Origin: Nostoc sp. 'Peltigera membranacea cyanobiont' 210A
Lineage (GTDB): Bacteria; Cyanobacteriota; Cyanobacteriia; Cyanobacteriales; Nostocaceae
DNA: 64,000 nucleotides
Assembly (NCBI RefSeq): GCF_002246015.1
Contig: NZ_NOLJ01000003.1
Location: forward strand, 796,743-860,742
Direction of reading: 5' to 3'
Within the stretch, counting starts at the first letter, position 1, and each line of letters opens with the position of its first letter. The translations under genes were made by a program, and so were the position numbers. Positions 44,385-55,642 of this stretch are shown piece by piece. Below the pieces are notes generated by a model, which made no database searches, was not told the DNA's origin, and was given only the letters and a program-made list of their open reading frames with translations.

Positions 44385-46553
44385 ATGAGCAAAAAATGGT
44401 ATCGAGTCCAAAAGCTGAAAGCAATATTCGTCCTAGCATTGGCAGTTGTATTTACTAATGCTGTAGTTTCGTATAGCAACACTGTGAAGCTGATTCACAA
44501 CCAGCAATGGCTAACATACTCCTATAAAGTTATTACCCAAATTGAAAGTATCCAATCTACACTCAAAGATACTGAAACTGCACAACGTAGTTATTTAATT
44601 ACAGCAGATGCAGATGATTTCCAAACTTATCTTGCAGCTGATCAACAAATAAATAGCAATATTCAGATTCTCAAGAATTTAACTGTTAATAACCGTCAAA
44701 AGCAGCAGTGGATTGCTTTACTAGAGCCGAAAATTACCAACAGACTCAATATTTTAGAACAAGAAATTTACCTCAGAAGAAACCAGGGATTAGAAGCAGT
44801 TAGGCAGCAAATCTTATCTGATAATGACAAACAAATTGGCCAAGAAATTCAACAACTGATTAATGACTCTTTGAAAGCGGAGAAAAATTTATTACAGCAG
44901 GAAATGCAGCAGTCACAAGCGAATTCCCAAAAGGCGATAGTGACATTTTTTATCGCTGCGATTGTGGATTTGGTGCTGGTGGCGTTGCTGTATGATTTGT
45001 TGTGGCGTTATATCAGGCAACTTCAGCAGACGGAACTGGCCCTACGCCAAAGCGAAAATCGTTTACGCGCCATGATAGATGCAGAACCAGAATGCATCCA
45101 GTTAATTGCCAGAGATGGCACCCTTTTAGAAATTAATGCAGAAGGGCTGGCAATGATGGAAGTGGAAAGTGCTGATATCTTAATTGGTAAACCAGTTGAT
45201 GCTGTAGTTGCGCCAGAGTATAAAGCAGCCTTTGCCGACTTGCATGAAAATGTTTGCCAAGGTAACAAGGGGACTTTGGAGTTTGAAATCGTGGGATTTA
45301 AAGGCACTCGCCGCTACATAGAAACTCATGCCGTACCACTACGTAACGAATCTGATGGCACGTTTATCCATTTGGCAGTGACGCGAGATATAACCCAGCA
45401 AAAACAGGCAGAACAGAAAATTCGCGAACAAGCGGCGCTGTTGGATGTATCAACTGATGCAATTATGGTGCGAAATATCCACCACCAAATCTTATTTTGG
45501 AATAAAGGTGCTGAACGTCTATACGGCTGGAAGGCTGAGGAAGTTGTAGGGAAGAATGTTTTACAATTTTTATATAAAGAAATTTCACCACAGCTAAAAG
45601 ATGCTTACTTGAGGGTGATGAATACGGGTGAGTGGCGGGGTGAGTTGCATCAACTGACAAGGGAAGGCAAAGTAATTATTGTTGAAAGTCGGTGGACATC
45701 GATTCGAGATGAGAATGGACAACCCAAATCTATTTTGAGTGTGAACACTGAGATTACGCAACAGAAACAACTAGAAGCTCAACTTCTGCGCTCGCAACGT
45801 TTGGAGAGTATTGGCACTCTAGCTGGCGGTATCGCTCACGACCTCAACAACATACTATCGCCAATTTTAATGTCAGTTCAACTGTTGCAGAAGAAATTGC
45901 CCGATCCGCAGAGTCAGCAAATACTGCAAACTTTAGAAAATAATGTCAAACGCGGCGCTAATTTGCTTAAACAAGTGTTATCTTTTGCACGGGGTATTGA
46001 AGATAAACGGACAATTGTGGAAATTCAGCCTTTGATGGCGGAGATTGAGCAAATTATCGCTCAAACATTCCCTAAATCCATTATTTGCCAGATAGATATC
46101 CCTAAAAATCTCTGGTACGCTCGTGGAGACATAACTCAACTACATCAGGTATTGATAAACTTGGTAATCAACGCCCGCGATGCTATGCCCAATGGCGGTA
46201 TTCTTAGGATTGCGGCGGAAAATCTGGTGATTGGCGAACATTCTGCCCAGATAAATATTGATGCGAAAGTTGGTTCTTATATTGCGATCGTGGTGACGGA
46301 TACTGGTATGGGGATGTCGTCAGAAGTCCAGCAACGGATTTTTGAACCATTTTTCACTACCAAAGAGGTAGGCAAAGGTACAGGTTTAGGACTTTCTACG
46401 GCGTTGGGTATTATTAAGAATCACGGTGGTTTTGTAAATGTTTACAGTCAAGTAGGCAGAGGTACTCAATTTACAGTGTACTTGCCTACCTCAACATTTA
46501 GAGACACACATTCGTTGTCTCAACAATTGGAATCAGTTATAAAAGATAGCTAA
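44385..46553 (+). CDS. CHASE3-PAS-PAS sensor histidine kinase
   Basis: 722 aa from the ATG at 44385; an ATG 11 codons upstream is also open. Two membrane helices (about 10-29 and 180-205) enclose a CHASE3 periplasmic domain (STLKDTETAQRSYLITADAD). Two PAS domains follow (LRLMIDA-type start near 230 and LLDVSTDAIMV near 360), then H-box GGIAHDLNNILSPIL, N-box LVINARDAMPNGG, G boxes VTDTGMGM and GTGLGLSTALGI. The H-box DLNN form and absence of a receiver domain fit NtrB-like kinases. No regulator gene is adjacent, so the signal and partner are unknown. Confidence 0.88.
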   Translation: MSKKWYRVQKLKAIFVLALAVVFTNAVVSYSNTVKLIHNQQWLTYSYKVITQIESIQSTLKDTETAQRSYLITADADDFQTYLAADQQINSNIQILKNLTVNNRQKQQWIALLEPKITNRLNILEQEIYLRRNQGLEAVRQQILSDNDKQIGQEIQQLINDSLKAEKNLLQQEMQQSQANSQKAIVTFFIAAIVDLVLVALLYDLLWRYIRQLQQTELALRQSENRLRAMIDAEPECIQLIARDGTLLEINAEGLAMMEVESADILIGKPVDAVVAPEYKAAFADLHENVCQGNKGTLEFEIVGFKGTRRYIETHAVPLRNESDGTFIHLAVTRDITQQKQAEQKIREQAALLDVSTDAIMVRNIHHQILFWNKGAERLYGWKAEEVVGKNVLQFLYKEISPQLKDAYLRVMNTGEWRGELHQLTREGKVIIVESRWTSIRDENGQPKSILSVNTEITQQKQLEAQLLRSQRLESIGTLAGGIAHDLNNILSPILMSVQLLQKKLPDPQSQQILQTLENNVKRGANLLKQVLSFARGIEDKRTIVEIQPLMAEIEQIIAQTFPKSIICQIDIPKNLWYARGDITQLHQVLINLVINARDAMPNGGILRIAAENLVIGEHSAQINIDAKVGSYIAIVVTDTGMGMSSEVQQRIFEPFFTTKEVGKGTGLGLSTALGIIKNHGGFVNVYSQVGRGTQFTVYLPTSTFRDTHSLSQQLESVIKDS

Positions 46554-46613
46554 ATATACCTACAACCTTTATGATGACGATAGCAACAAGCAAAAATCGT
46601 ACCTGTTAAGTCA

Positions 46614-47456
46614 ATGAAATGGATCTTAACAACTGCTCTGATTTTGAGCAGCACTACCCAATATTCAGCACAAGTAATAGATCAAACTAAACAACCAGTT
46701 ACTAATAAACAGCCTGCACAACCAGTTAAAACACCTGCTTCACCTCAACAATCTATTTCTCGACCAGTTTTTATTTTACCAAAAGCACCTGCTTCATTAA
46801 GTCCTGTATCTGGGCGTAGAGCAGGAATGGGTAGTCGAGATAATTGCCCTGCGGTTTCAACCCCGCTCACTGCTCTAGTACCATTTCAAGAGGGACAAAA
46901 GGTTGCTGGACAGGCAAATAAATCAATTATCGGGGTTGTAGAGGGACTAACCACTTCTGAACGTCCGACGTTTTGGTTTTACATCCCCTACACTAAGGAT
47001 TTGTCTAACTCAAGTGCTGAATTTAGCTTACAGGATAGCGCCGAAAATGATATTTATAGAAATGCGATCGCCCTACCTTCAGAGCCAAGTATCATTGGTA
47101 TTTCTCTCCCTAGTACTGCTTCCTTAAAAGTAGATAAGACATATCGCTGGTATTTAAAAGTGCGTTGTAGCCAAGAGACAGCAAGCATTCCTGTATATGT
47201 AGAAGGGGACATTAAAAGAATCAATTTAGATTCTCGTGTTATCCAACAAATAGAAGCGGCAAATAAGCCTCGACAAAAAATTATAATCTATGCTGAAAAA
47301 GGGATTTGGTTTGACGCTTTAAATCTGCTAGCAGAAATACGCATTTCTAATTATAAAGATGCATCTGTTGAAGAAGATTGGCAAAGCTTACTACAATCAA
47401 TCAATTTGGATAATATTGCTACGATGCCTCTAATAAAATTACCAACCCGCGAATAA
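46614..47456 (+). CDS. DUF928 protein with signal peptide
   Basis: 280 aa. Signal peptide of about 20 residues, Pro/Gln-rich linker, then the DUF928 signature order: GSRDNCPAV, LTALVPF, ERPTFWFYIPY, AEFSLQDSAENDIY, ISLPSTASLKVDKTYRWYLK, VYVEGDIKRI, AEKGIWFDALNLLAEIR. The family is found in cyanobacteria, often beside CHAT and haemagglutinin-like genes as here (convergent, 212-bp gap). Function unknown; probably periplasmic or cell-surface. Confidence 0.8.
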   Translation: MKWILTTALILSSTTQYSAQVIDQTKQPVTNKQPAQPVKTPASPQQSISRPVFILPKAPASLSPVSGRRAGMGSRDNCPAVSTPLTALVPFQEGQKVAGQANKSIIGVVEGLTTSERPTFWFYIPYTKDLSNSSAEFSLQDSAENDIYRNAIALPSEPSIIGISLPSTASLKVDKTYRWYLKVRCSQETASIPVYVEGDIKRINLDSRVIQQIEAANKPRQKIIIYAEKGIWFDALNLLAEIRISNYKDASVEEDWQSLLQSINLDNIATMPLIKLPTRE

Positions 47457-47517
47457 TTTCATATCCAGTAAAGTATCTATAAGCGAATGGCACTAAGAAA
47501 AGCCCAAAACCTTGTTT

Positions 47518-47630
47518 AGCCTCGTTCCCAGCCTCCAGGCTGGGAATGTATTCCGAGAGGTTCTGCCTCTTGTCAAGCTATGGAGGCGGAGCCTCCCAGA
47601 ATGAGTTCCCAGCCTGGATAAGGGCTGTAT
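47518..47630. repeat. Intergenic palindromic repeat
   Basis: GTTCCCAGCCTCCAGGCTGG and TTCCCAGCCTGG form a long imperfect hairpin, together with TGGAGGCGGAGCCTCC, between convergent genes. It may also stop transcription from both sides. Confidence 0.6.
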
Positions 47631-47668
47631 CTTAACTTGGTGCCATTCGTATCTATAAGCCTAGATTT

Positions 47669-50293
47669 TTACAACCAATTACCAACTAGAACGTAGGGTG
47701 CCCAGTACATCGGACGGTTATATTCAGGAGCTTCAAGTAATTTTAATTGAGCAAAGCGTAAAGCTTCTGCCGTAGTTTTACCAGTCACTAACTGGCGGTA
47801 AAATTCCTCAATAAATAAAGCTGTAGAGTTATCTCCAATTTGCCATAGGGAGGCTAAAGTACTCCGCGCACCAGCACGCAGGGCAACTCCTGCTAATCCT
47901 AATGCAGCTCGGTTATCTCCGGCTGCTGTTTCGCAAGCACTCAAAACAAGTAATTCAACTGCTTCTGTTCGTTTTTGCTCTCTACTTTTGAGCAAACTAT
48001 CTAATTCACTCACATTGATACGTCCATCGGCTGCTAGGATAAAAGTGTCTTTTGCTTTAGAGCTAAATTGCCCATGAGTTGCCAAGTGAACAACTCTAAA
48101 AGCTTGAGCGTTGATGGTTTTTCCTAAAGTCGTACTGGTAAAATTTTTATCCAATAATGTAGTTGTCGATACGCCTGATTCCTGAATTAATTTCAGTTCA
48201 ACCTTAACGTTGGGAAGTGGTGCAAAATTTTCATTTTTGGGTGGTTGTGATAATCCTCCAAGCAAGGCATTTAATTTTTTGTTTGCTAAAGGTTTGGGAG
48301 TAAATAGTTGCAGTCCGGGGCTAATAGCTATAGAGTATTTTTGGACTAAATACTCTTTGCCATCATACAATGCAGACATCGGTATATTTCGCAGCAACCC
48401 ATCTGGAATAAAGACTAGAGTATTAACTTTACCATTTTTGAGGTCTGTTTCAACTGGTTTAATTAACCAGTTATAAAGCTGTTGAGAAACTGCTTGAAAT
48501 TGCAGATTAGCATCAGGTTCGACTATTGTCTCTCGGATTTTTGTAATAACTTGCTCTACTTGCTGACGTTTGACTTTAGAAGTTTTATGGATCAATGTTT
48601 CATTGGGAAGTTTGATAATAATTTCTAAATAATTATCTAGAATAATTGGGTAGAAAATAGCAGTATTCGGGTTGTCGCGGTCTACTACTTTGTCCAACAC
48701 TACAAATTGGTTACTCAAGCAAGCTTCTCGGAAAAAATTGTCGAGTTCTGCAACTTGCAAGGCTTCCATTCGTTGACGTGCTTTATCTAAATCTGGTTTT
48801 CCTTGTCCTTTCTCTTGTAAAATCAACTCTACAGACTGCCGATAAAGAGGTTCTATGCGATCGCGAAAATTGAACTGCACCTCTCGATTAACCGCAACTA
48901 AATCGCTGCGAAGAGACTGAAGAGTTGTTACAGCAGCATCATAAGCAGATATGGCGGCTTCGATATTTCCCTGTGCTTTGAGTAAGCGTCCTAACTGCCA
49001 CTCAAGGCGATAAGCTATATCAGAGGCATCAATTTTTTGAGCCAGAAATAACCCTTGCTGCGTCAAATCTTGTGCTTCTTGCAATTGTTGCTTCTGCTCG
49101 TAAACTTCTCCCAAGCTGCCCAGTGCATAGGATTCGGCACGTTCATCGCCGATGATTTTGGCTTGTTGAATGCTAGTTGCCAGAATCTCTGCAATATCTT
49201 TTTTGTTACCAATTGTGGCCAAAGTCTGAGCAAAATTGATCCGTGCATAAATACCGGCTTGATTGGTAGGCAGATTCGGGATTTGAGATTGGATTGTGGG
49301 TATTAGTGACTTTGCTTCGGTGATGCGTTCGTTTTCGACAAGCAAACTCAGCTGATTAATCAGGGCTTGAACTTTGGCCAGAGGGTTGGGTGCTATTTTG
49401 GCAGCATTTTCATAATGAGCGATCGCATCTTTTATATTACCTAACGACCTAGCAGTATTACCGAGGCTAAATTCTGTCAAACTAATTTCTAGAGGCAGTT
49501 GCAGACGTTGAGCGATTTCTAAGCTTTGTTGTAAGTTTTTCTGGGATAACTCAAGTTCGCCTAATTGTTGTAAGACATTGCCAAGCGATCGCAAAGCTGT
49601 TACTTTTACAGGTGAGTCAGGTTGGGAAATTAATTGTTGGGATACTTCATTCAATATATCTAAGCTACGGCGGTAAAAACCAGCAACTCGTAGAGCTTGT
49701 GCTTGGTTAACACGGCTGCGCGTTACTCCAGCAGTATCATCTAATTTCTTCCAGATTTCCTCTGCTTCTTGTGATGTTTTCACAGATGCATCAGTTTGTC
49801 CCTGTGCTAGTTGCAATTCGCCTTGAATATTTAGAGTTGGTGCAAGAATTTCTAACAATTCAGATTTTGGATTGTTGACATTTAACTTTTGATTTATCTC
49901 ATCCCAGCCAAGTAAATTTAAGCTATTGTCAATAGTTGCATAAGCTTCTTTCCACGAGCCGAGTTGTTGGTATACAAGACAAAGGTTTGTCAGCGCTGCG
50001 GCTTGTGCAAGGTTATTGCTTTCTCGTTGATAGGTACGGACAGCTTCTTGTAAAATAATTACGGCTTCACTAAAGCGCCCAGTCTGATAAAGTGCTTCTC
50101 CTTGCTCAAGAAGTTGCTGTGGTGTTGTGGCTGGGGGTTTATTGGTTTGGATGTGAAACCCGTTTGGTGAATTTGTCTGGATTTGTTTAGCAAATGTACT
50201 AGGGATAATAGTCAGGAAAACAGCAAGGGTAAATAGGACTACGGGAGTTATCGCAAATCTAACTACTCGCTTTGGCAGCTGAAGTTTTGCCAT
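47669..50293 (-). CDS. TPR-CHAT protein with signal peptide
   Basis: 874 aa. N-terminal signal sequence ([20 protein letters not shown]), about 11 TPR units (for example [38 protein letters not shown]) and a C-terminal CHAT caspase-like domain. The catalytic His is in [10 protein letters not shown] and Cys in [13 protein letters not shown], followed by [20 protein letters not shown] and [13 protein letters not shown]. It begins inside the end of the adhesin gene (35-bp overlap), so the two are one operon. CHAT proteases cut partner proteins; the adhesin is the obvious candidate partner, an inference. Confidence 0.9.
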   Translation of the reverse strand: MAKLQLPKRVVRFAITPVVLFTLAVFLTIIPSTFAKQIQTNSPNGFHIQTNKPPATTPQQLLEQGEALYQTGRFSEAVIILQEAVRTYQRESNNLAQAAALTNLCLVYQQLGSWKEAYATIDNSLNLLGWDEINQKLNVNNPKSELLEILAPTLNIQGELQLAQGQTDASVKTSQEAEEIWKKLDDTAGVTRSRVNQAQALRVAGFYRRSLDILNEVSQQLISQPDSPVKVTALRSLGNVLQQLGELELSQKNLQQSLEIAQRLQLPLEISLTEFSLGNTARSLGNIKDAIAHYENAAKIAPNPLAKVQALINQLSLLVENERITEAKSLIPTIQSQIPNLPTNQAGIYARINFAQTLATIGNKKDIAEILATSIQQAKIIGDERAESYALGSLGEVYEQKQQLQEAQDLTQQGLFLAQKIDASDIAYRLEWQLGRLLKAQGNIEAAISAYDAAVTTLQSLRSDLVAVNREVQFNFRDRIEPLYRQSVELILQEKGQGKPDLDKARQRMEALQVAELDNFFREACLSNQFVVLDKVVDRDNPNTAIFYPIILDNYLEIIIKLPNETLIHKTSKVKRQQVEQVITKIRETIVEPDANLQFQAVSQQLYNWLIKPVETDLKNGKVNTLVFIPDGLLRNIPMSALYDGKEYLVQKYSIAISPGLQLFTPKPLANKKLNALLGGLSQPPKNENFAPLPNVKVELKLIQESGVSTTTLLDKNFTSTTLGKTINAQAFRVVHLATHGQFSSKAKDTFILAADGRINVSELDSLLKSREQKRTEAVELLVLSACETAAGDNRAALGLAGVALRAGARSTLASLWQIGDNSTALFIEEFYRQLVTGKTTAEALRFAQLKLLEAPEYNRPMYWAPYVLVGNWL

Positions 50294-53200
50294 ATTTCAC
50301 ACCTCCCTGAGAGACAGGACAGGAAGCAGGTGTTTGCCAAGGGCTGTGGGGGTTGAGTTGAGGAACTTGTGCTACTAGTTTTATATTTCCCTTGCGATCG
50401 ATTACCCAGCCAGAAGCTTCCACAATTGGAATTGTAGCAGCAATGGGAGTAGTTGAAACTGCTGTTGGTTCTGGTACAGGCGTTGTGTTTGCCAAGTTTT
50501 CTGATTTTGGTCTTAATTTTACCCACGCAGACACAGTACTTGAATCTTGTAATGGTTCAGTGGGACTCATGGGTAGTCCGCCGCGTCCTGTTGCCACAAA
50601 AGTATTCTGAAATTGCCGAGTTCCAGGAGTGCAGGCGGTGGAAATTTGTTGGGAGACATCAACTAGATTAACAGGGAGTTCGACTAAGCCGCTACTGGGG
50701 TCGATATCAGGTGTAGTGATTTCTATATTGCCATTTATTCCCAATTCAGAACTTGCAGTGATTTCACTTTGCGGGGTTTGTTGTTCTTGGCGCCGTATGC
50801 CAAGGACGTTTAGCGCTTTAATGTTGATATTACCCCCTCGACCCTCAAAGGCATTGGCTGTGATGTCGCTGTTTTCTCTGGGCACAGCGACTAGGAAACC
50901 ATTAGGGGCGTTGATAGTGATGTTACCACCATCGCCACCAGCATTTGCAGTGCCGGCAGTAGTGGAGATTTGACTACTATTGCCACGGCGCAGCAGCAGT
51001 AATTTCCCCACATTCAGTGTAATATTGCCACCATTACCTGCTGATGCAGATTCAGCCGTAATTCTTCCTTGGTTGTCCAAATGGATAAAGCCTGCTGTGG
51101 CTTCAATGTTGCCTGCATTTGCTAACCCAGTACTATTAACAATTAGACCACTGGCAGCGCCTTCTTTGATGTCGTTAGCAACAAGTTGATTGTTGTTGGG
51201 AAATTTAGCAATGCGATCGCTATAATTTATATCTGTTCCAGAGATCGTCAACCGATCTGTGGCATTGACAAAGATATTGCCTGCTTCTCCCTTACCAGAT
51301 GTTGTGGACACCAATTGTCCACCATTGATTGCTTCAAAAGTTTTAGTGGCATTCACCGTGATACTGCCACCTTGTCCATCCCCTTTGGTGCGGGCGCTTA
51401 AAGCCGCTCCATCTGCAATTCGGAATGTCTGAGTATCAATAATAATGTCGCCTGCTTTGCCAGCTGTGTTGGTACTAGTAAGTAACCCACTGGGTAAGCC
51501 ACTGGTGGGAACGCTGCCTGAGATATCAACAACGTCAGCATTAACCTCAATATTTCCAGCGTTTCCCTGTCCTTGAGTGCTGGCTTTAATTATACCGCTG
51601 TTTCTTAGCACTAAAGAACCTGCTTTGATTATAAGGGTTCCACCTGAACCTATGCCCTCTGGTTGCACACCTAAAGTAATTCGGGCTAATTCCCCTTTTT
51701 TATTGTAAGTCTCGTCTGTAGTAAATAAGATGGTACCTTTGATATCTAAATTGATATTTCCCCCATTTCCTCGTGCGGTTGGTTCTACATCTGCATTGAT
51801 TGCCGCATTATTCTTTATGGAGAGATGTTCAGCTTGAATGTAAATGTTACCACCTTTACCTACAGATCCATTTCCCGCAACGCTACTTAATCCAGTGAAG
51901 TATTGATCTACGTCCCGATCCTCCAAGGAAACTGTATTGCGGGCAATTATGTTAATACTACCTGCATCTCCTGTTCCATTTGTACTGGAAGTCAGTAGAC
52001 TGTTTCCTTGGATAGAAAGCGATCCAGTGGTAATGTTGATGTCACCACCCTTACCTATGGCTGTATTTCCTACGTCATTCACAACAAAAGCTTCATTCTT
52101 CAAGGAAACTGTATTGCGGGCAATAATGTTAATACTACCTGCATCTCCTTTTCCATTTGTACTGGAAGTCAGCCGACTGTTTCCTTGGATAGAAAGCGAT
52201 CCAGTGGTAATGTTGATGTCACCACCCTTACCTATGGCTGTGCTTCCTACGTTACTCATAATCGAAGCTGTATTCTTCAAGGAAACTGTATCGCTGGCAG
52301 TAATATTGACTGTACCCCCATTCCCTTGTCCAAAGGTGCTGGTTGATAGTCTAGCATCAGTTAAGAAGAGTGAGTCAGCAGTGAGATTAATGTCTCCGCT
52401 ATTGCCAGTACCCCTAACTTCTGAGTTCATACTGCCCGTGGTAATGTTGCCATTAGTAGTGAATGCGATCGCGCCTCCATTTCCCCTACTGCCAGAATTG
52501 GTAGAGTAAGACTCAGATACTAAATCACGGGTATGGATTGTACCATTGGTTGTTTTAAGGCTAATTTTCCCTCCATTTCCCGCACTACCAGAAGAATTGG
52601 AACGGGAACCAGAAAAAAAATTCCTAGTGATAATGTCATTGGCAGCCAAGAGGGCGATCTCACCTCCATTTCTTGTACTGCCAGATTCAGAGTATGAGTA
52701 GGAGAATAAACCAGCAGTGGTAATGCTGCCATTAGTAGCTTCAAGGCTGATGTTGCCTCCATTCGCCGTATTGCCAGAATCAGAACGCGAGTAAGAGAAC
52801 AATATATTAGTATTAATGTTGCCGTTGGTAGCTTTTAAGCTAATGTCACCTGCATTATTCGCGCCATTAAGTGTAACCAAGTTTTGTCCATTGGTTTTTA
52901 TTGCCTCAGCACTGTTAATTGCGATCGCGCCCCCATTAGTTGTAATTTCTTTAGTACTCACATCCCCGGATGCTGTCGTTAAGCTAACTAACCCACCAGC
53001 CCCATTAAATGGCTGTAAGCGCACATTTCCATCTATCGTGATTCCCTCTGGCAAAGTTCCACTACTAAACGCAGGTACTAAACCAGAATTGATAGCCCCA
53101 TAAGCTAGAGTATTCTGCCCAGAACGCATAATTAACGCTGTACTCTTACTTAAAGTTGCAGTATCTTGTCCAACAGGTAAGATACTAGTATCCGGTCTAG

Positions 53201-54215
53201 TAATATCTATATCACCCTGAAAGCGAATATTACCCTTGCTTTCAACTAACAACGATGCCCCTGTATAGTTAGCTGCAACATCCACGTCGCCATTGCTACT
53301 AATAATCGGGTCATAAAGGCTCACAAAGTTTGCCAGTCCCCCCGATACACTCTTGAGCGAAAAATTCCCACCACTGGCAAAACGAGCATCACCAGAAATA
53401 ATTCCATCACTGATTAAGCTGAAATCGCCTCCACTTACAAATGATGTCCGCGTTGGATGATTAAGGGCTAAAATATCAATTCCTTGATTTCCCCCAATTG
53501 TGAGATTACCACCTGCTTGAGCTAAAAACGGAGTCTTCACACTATCTCGCACTTTCACAGTATCTTGTGCTTGCAGTGTTAAATTTCTGCCTGCTTTTAG
53601 CTGTCCCTGCAAATCAAGTTTGTCAGCTACTAATGTTAAGTCTTGCAGAGGTGCTAAATTTCCGGTGTTGGTAACAGTCGCCCCTGACTGACTTGCTCCG
53701 TATTGCAATCCAGGTGTAATATTTACCGCCAGTAACGGCGGTGCTTGGGGATTAGTAGCACTGAAAGTACTGCCATTAGTAAACTTGAAACTGCTTGCTG
53801 TAGTTGCGGAAAATGAGCCACCAATATCTAATCGGGCATTTTGTCCAAAAATAATCCCATTAGGATTGAGCAGGAATAAGTTTGCTTTACCGTTAGCACG
53901 AATTAAGCCATCTATATTAGAAATTGACTTACCTGTTACTCGTGTCAGGATGTTCTGAATATCCAGTGAATTATTGAACAAAGTAGTACTGCCATTGAGA
54001 ACAGAGAACTCCCCAAAGCTGTGGAACAGATTACCCCCTCTTATGGTTCCACCCTCAATAATCCTGGTATTGCCCTCTAATTTCACACTGGAATTATTTG
54101 GCAGAGTGCCGTCTGGGGTGATTTGGGCAACTGAGATATTTGCATATAAGGTAACTGCACTGACAATGGCAACTCCTAGACCTTGTAACCAGTTTGGCGC
54201 AGTTTTAAAAGACAT
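50259..54215 (-). CDS. Two-partner-secretion adhesin (filamentous haemagglutinin N-terminal domain)
   Basis: 1318 aa. Signal peptide, then a TPS domain at about 30-160 ([26 protein letters not shown]-type turn, [11 protein letters not shown]) that directs export through a TpsB outer-membrane pore. The rest is a long right-handed beta-helix of GN/GG-rich repeats, including two copies of a 59-residue unit (177-bp period, 51925 and 52102) with almost the same DNA. It ends with [17 protein letters not shown], a motif found in many cyanobacterial relatives, and a Pro/Thr linker. No TpsB gene is in the window. Likely surface-bound or released adhesin. Confidence 0.9.
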   Translation of the reverse strand: MSFKTAPNWLQGLGVAIVSAVTLYANISVAQITPDGTLPNNSSVKLEGNTRIIEGGTIRGGNLFHSFGEFSVLNGSTTLFNNSLDIQNILTRVTGKSISNIDGLIRANGKANLFLLNPNGIIFGQNARLDIGGSFSATTASSFKFTNGSTFSATNPQAPPLLAVNITPGLQYGASQSGATVTNTGNLAPLQDLTLVADKLDLQGQLKAGRNLTLQAQDTVKVRDSVKTPFLAQAGGNLTIGGNQGIDILALNHPTRTSFVSGGDFSLISDGIISGDARFASGGNFSLKSVSGGLANFVSLYDPIISSNGDVDVAANYTGASLLVESKGNIRFQGDIDITRPDTSILPVGQDTATLSKSTALIMRSGQNTLAYGAINSGLVPAFSSGTLPEGITIDGNVRLQPFNGAGGLVSLTTASGDVSTKEITTNGGAIAINSAEAIKTNGQNLVTLNGANNAGDISLKATNGNINTNILFSYSRSDSGNTANGGNISLEATNGSITTAGLFSYSYSESGSTRNGGEIALLAANDIITRNFFSGSRSNSSGSAGNGGKISLKTTNGTIHTRDLVSESYSTNSGSRGNGGAIAFTTNGNITTGSMNSEVRGTGNSGDINLTADSLFLTDARLSTSTFGQGNGGTVNITASDTVSLKNTASIMSNVGSTAIGKGGDINITTGSLSIQGNSRLTSSTNGKGDAGSINIIARNTVSLKNEAFVVNDVGNTAIGKGGDINITTGSLSIQGNSLLTSSTNGTGDAGSINIIARNTVSLEDRDVDQYFTGLSSVAGNGSVGKGGNIYIQAEHLSIKNNAAINADVEPTARGNGGNINLDIKGTILFTTDETYNKKGELARITLGVQPEGIGSGGTLIIKAGSLVLRNSGIIKASTQGQGNAGNIEVNADVVDISGSVPTSGLPSGLLTSTNTAGKAGDIIIDTQTFRIADGAALSARTKGDGQGGSITVNATKTFEAINGGQLVSTTSGKGEAGNIFVNATDRLTISGTDINYSDRIAKFPNNNQLVANDIKEGAASGLIVNSTGLANAGNIEATAGFIHLDNQGRITAESASAGNGGNITLNVGKLLLLRRGNSSQISTTAGTANAGGDGGNITINAPNGFLVAVPRENSDITANAFEGRGGNINIKALNVLGIRRQEQQTPQSEITASSELGINGNIEITTPDIDPSSGLVELPVNLVDVSQQISTACTPGTRQFQNTFVATGRGGLPMSPTEPLQDSSTVSAWVKLRPKSENLANTTPVPEPTAVSTTPIAATIPIVEASGWVIDRKGNIKLVAQVPQLNPHSPWQTPASCPVSQGGVKYGKTSAAKASS

Positions 54216-54622
54216 TGCACTTTCCTATAGAAAAGGGAATTTAGGTTGGAAGCCTCAATCTTGAGTAGAAAGTTTTAGGACTTGCTCTTTCAAGGTAGGT
54301 AAAAAGTTTAATCAAGAAATTACTTTTTAAGTTCTTTACTCTGTGTTTTCTGTATCTATAGTGGTTAAATAAATTACTTATAAACCACAGGGGCACAGAA
54401 AGCGCTAAAGAAAAACAAGATATTTAACGAGTCACTTTGAAAGGGCTAGTCTGTAAGTGTCAGGACAATGAATTTGTACACAACACAGGATATTAGCAAA
54501 TTGACACTGCTGAATCAAGTGAATAAACCAGAGCAGGGGTTTGAGCGTTTGATAATTGAGGCGATTTTTTCATCAATATCCTTATGCAACAAGGGTTTTA
54601 CAAATTACGTGCGTTTGCCCTG

Positions 54623-54895
54623 GTGAATACAATTCTGTCACTGCTACCAATTAAAAATCAGAAGGCAAAGCTAAAAAACTTCTGATTCCCAACAGTGAAT
54701 AAAATTCTGTCACTGCTACCAATTAAGAATCAGAAGGCAAAGCTAAAAAACTTCTGATTCCCAGCAGTGAATAAAATTCTGTCACTGCTACCAATTAAGA
54801 ATCAGAAGGCAAAGCTAAAAAACTTCTGATTCCCAACAGTGAATAAAATCCTGTCACTGCTACCAATTAAGAATCAGAAGGTAAAGCCAAACTAG
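54623..54895 (+). repeat. Four tandem 72-bp units upstream of the leader-peptide genes
   Basis: Units begin at 54623, 54695, 54767 and 54839, nearly identical. Each contains ATCAGAAG and CTTCTGAT, an 8-bp hairpin with a 14-base loop (the fourth has lost the second arm), and each of the first three could encode a 20-residue peptide starting GTG (MNKILSLLPIKNQKAK). A fifth diverged copy is at 55507-55592 before the second gene. The earlier part of the gap, 54216-54622, shows nothing clear. Confidence 0.8.
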
Positions 54896-54942
54896 CGATT
54901 GCCTTCAGTTCAAGCTCAAATTTGAAATTTCGGAGAGAAACA

Positions 54943-55302
54943 ATGTCTAACATCAACAACTACGGAGTAGATATGAATAACAAGCAAATCAAAAACCTCT
55001 ACAGCATCGAAGCTGTACAAGACCTTTCCCATGAAGCCGCTGCCACTATTAGTGGTGGTGCCTTAGACCTTTCCGACAAGAGGGGTGGTGAAGGAAGGCG
55101 GGTAAATAATATCGCAAACACACAACGCAGTTTAGGCGGCTTTAACAATAAAGCATCTTGGTACGAGGTGACGGGTAATAGAGATTGGCTTGTCTACACT
55201 GGTGAGAATTTCACAGGTACTTTCAAACGTCTGAAAGCAGGTACAAAAGGTAACTTCACCGGTTCTTTTAACAACAACATCGCATCTGTCAAACCTGGAT
55301 AA
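54943..55302 (+). CDS. Double-glycine-leader protein with beta/gamma-crystallin-like body, copy 1
   Basis: 119 aa from ATG 54943 with GGAGA in front. Leader of 39 residues with the pattern LSHEAAATISGG ending Gly38-Gly39, the classic recognition and cleavage site for C39-peptidase exporters. The mature 80 residues contain SWYEVTGNRDWLVYTGENF, TGTFKRLKAGTKG and NNNIASVKPG: an aromatic-x4-Phe-x-Gly turn and a final I-(A/S)-S-V strand as in beta/gamma-crystallin domains. Probably exported by the ABC system encoded 1 kb downstream. Whether it is a bacteriocin, a matrix protein or a signal is open. Confidence 0.75.
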   Translation: MSNINNYGVDMNNKQIKNLYSIEAVQDLSHEAAATISGGALDLSDKRGGEGRRVNNIANTQRSLGGFNNKASWYEVTGNRDWLVYTGENFTGTFKRLKAGTKGNFTGSFNNNIASVKPG

Positions 55303-55411
55303 TCAGCTCTGGTCTATTTCATACCGTGTACTCCAATCCTTCAAAACCTAAAAGAGAAAAAAATGCTCTCACATAGGCTTTTAGCTGAGTAACATTCTTC
55401 TCTTCCAGTTC

Positions 55412-55444
55412 GTAGGAGCGAGGTCGTTTTCGCTCCTACTTTTT
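55412..55444 (+). terminator. Rho-independent terminator after leader-peptide gene 1
   Basis: Perfect 10-bp stem GTAGGAGCGA/TCGCTCCTAC followed by five T. It ends the transcript of copy 1 and shows that the two copies have separate transcription units. Confidence 0.85.
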
Positions 55445-55506
55445 CATTCATATCAAAATAGCCCAAATAAACGTAAACGGTGTTAACAGTTATCAGTTAT
55501 CAGTTA

Positions 55507-55592
55507 TCAGAAGGCAAAGCTAAAAAACTTCTGATTCCCAACAGTGAATAAACTTATCTTACTGCTACCAATTAAGAATCAGAAGGAAGAAA
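55507..55592 (+). repeat. Fifth copy of the 72-bp unit, before leader-peptide gene 2
   Basis: ATCAGAAGGCAAAGCTAAAA then CTTCTGATTCCCAACAGTG repeats the hairpin; the codons that follow read NKLILLLPIKNQK. It lies the same distance before copy 2 as unit 4 before copy 1, so gene, leader and terminator were duplicated as one block of about 0.7 kb. Confidence 0.75.
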
Positions 55593-55642
55593 ACAAGCTT
55601 ACCTTCAGTTCAAATCCCAGCCTAAAACTCAGGGGAAAAACA

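Noticed and set aside
50392..53103. Plus-strand ORFs opposite the adhesin gene, up to 190 codons
   Set aside because: They mirror the repeat structure of the adhesin and have low-complexity composition; shadows of the minus-strand gene.
54922..54942. Upstream TTG start for leader-peptide gene 1 and GTG start at 55544 for gene 2
   Set aside because: Both lack a ribosome binding site, and the GG-leader proteins align from the ATG with GGAGA or AGGGGAAA in front.
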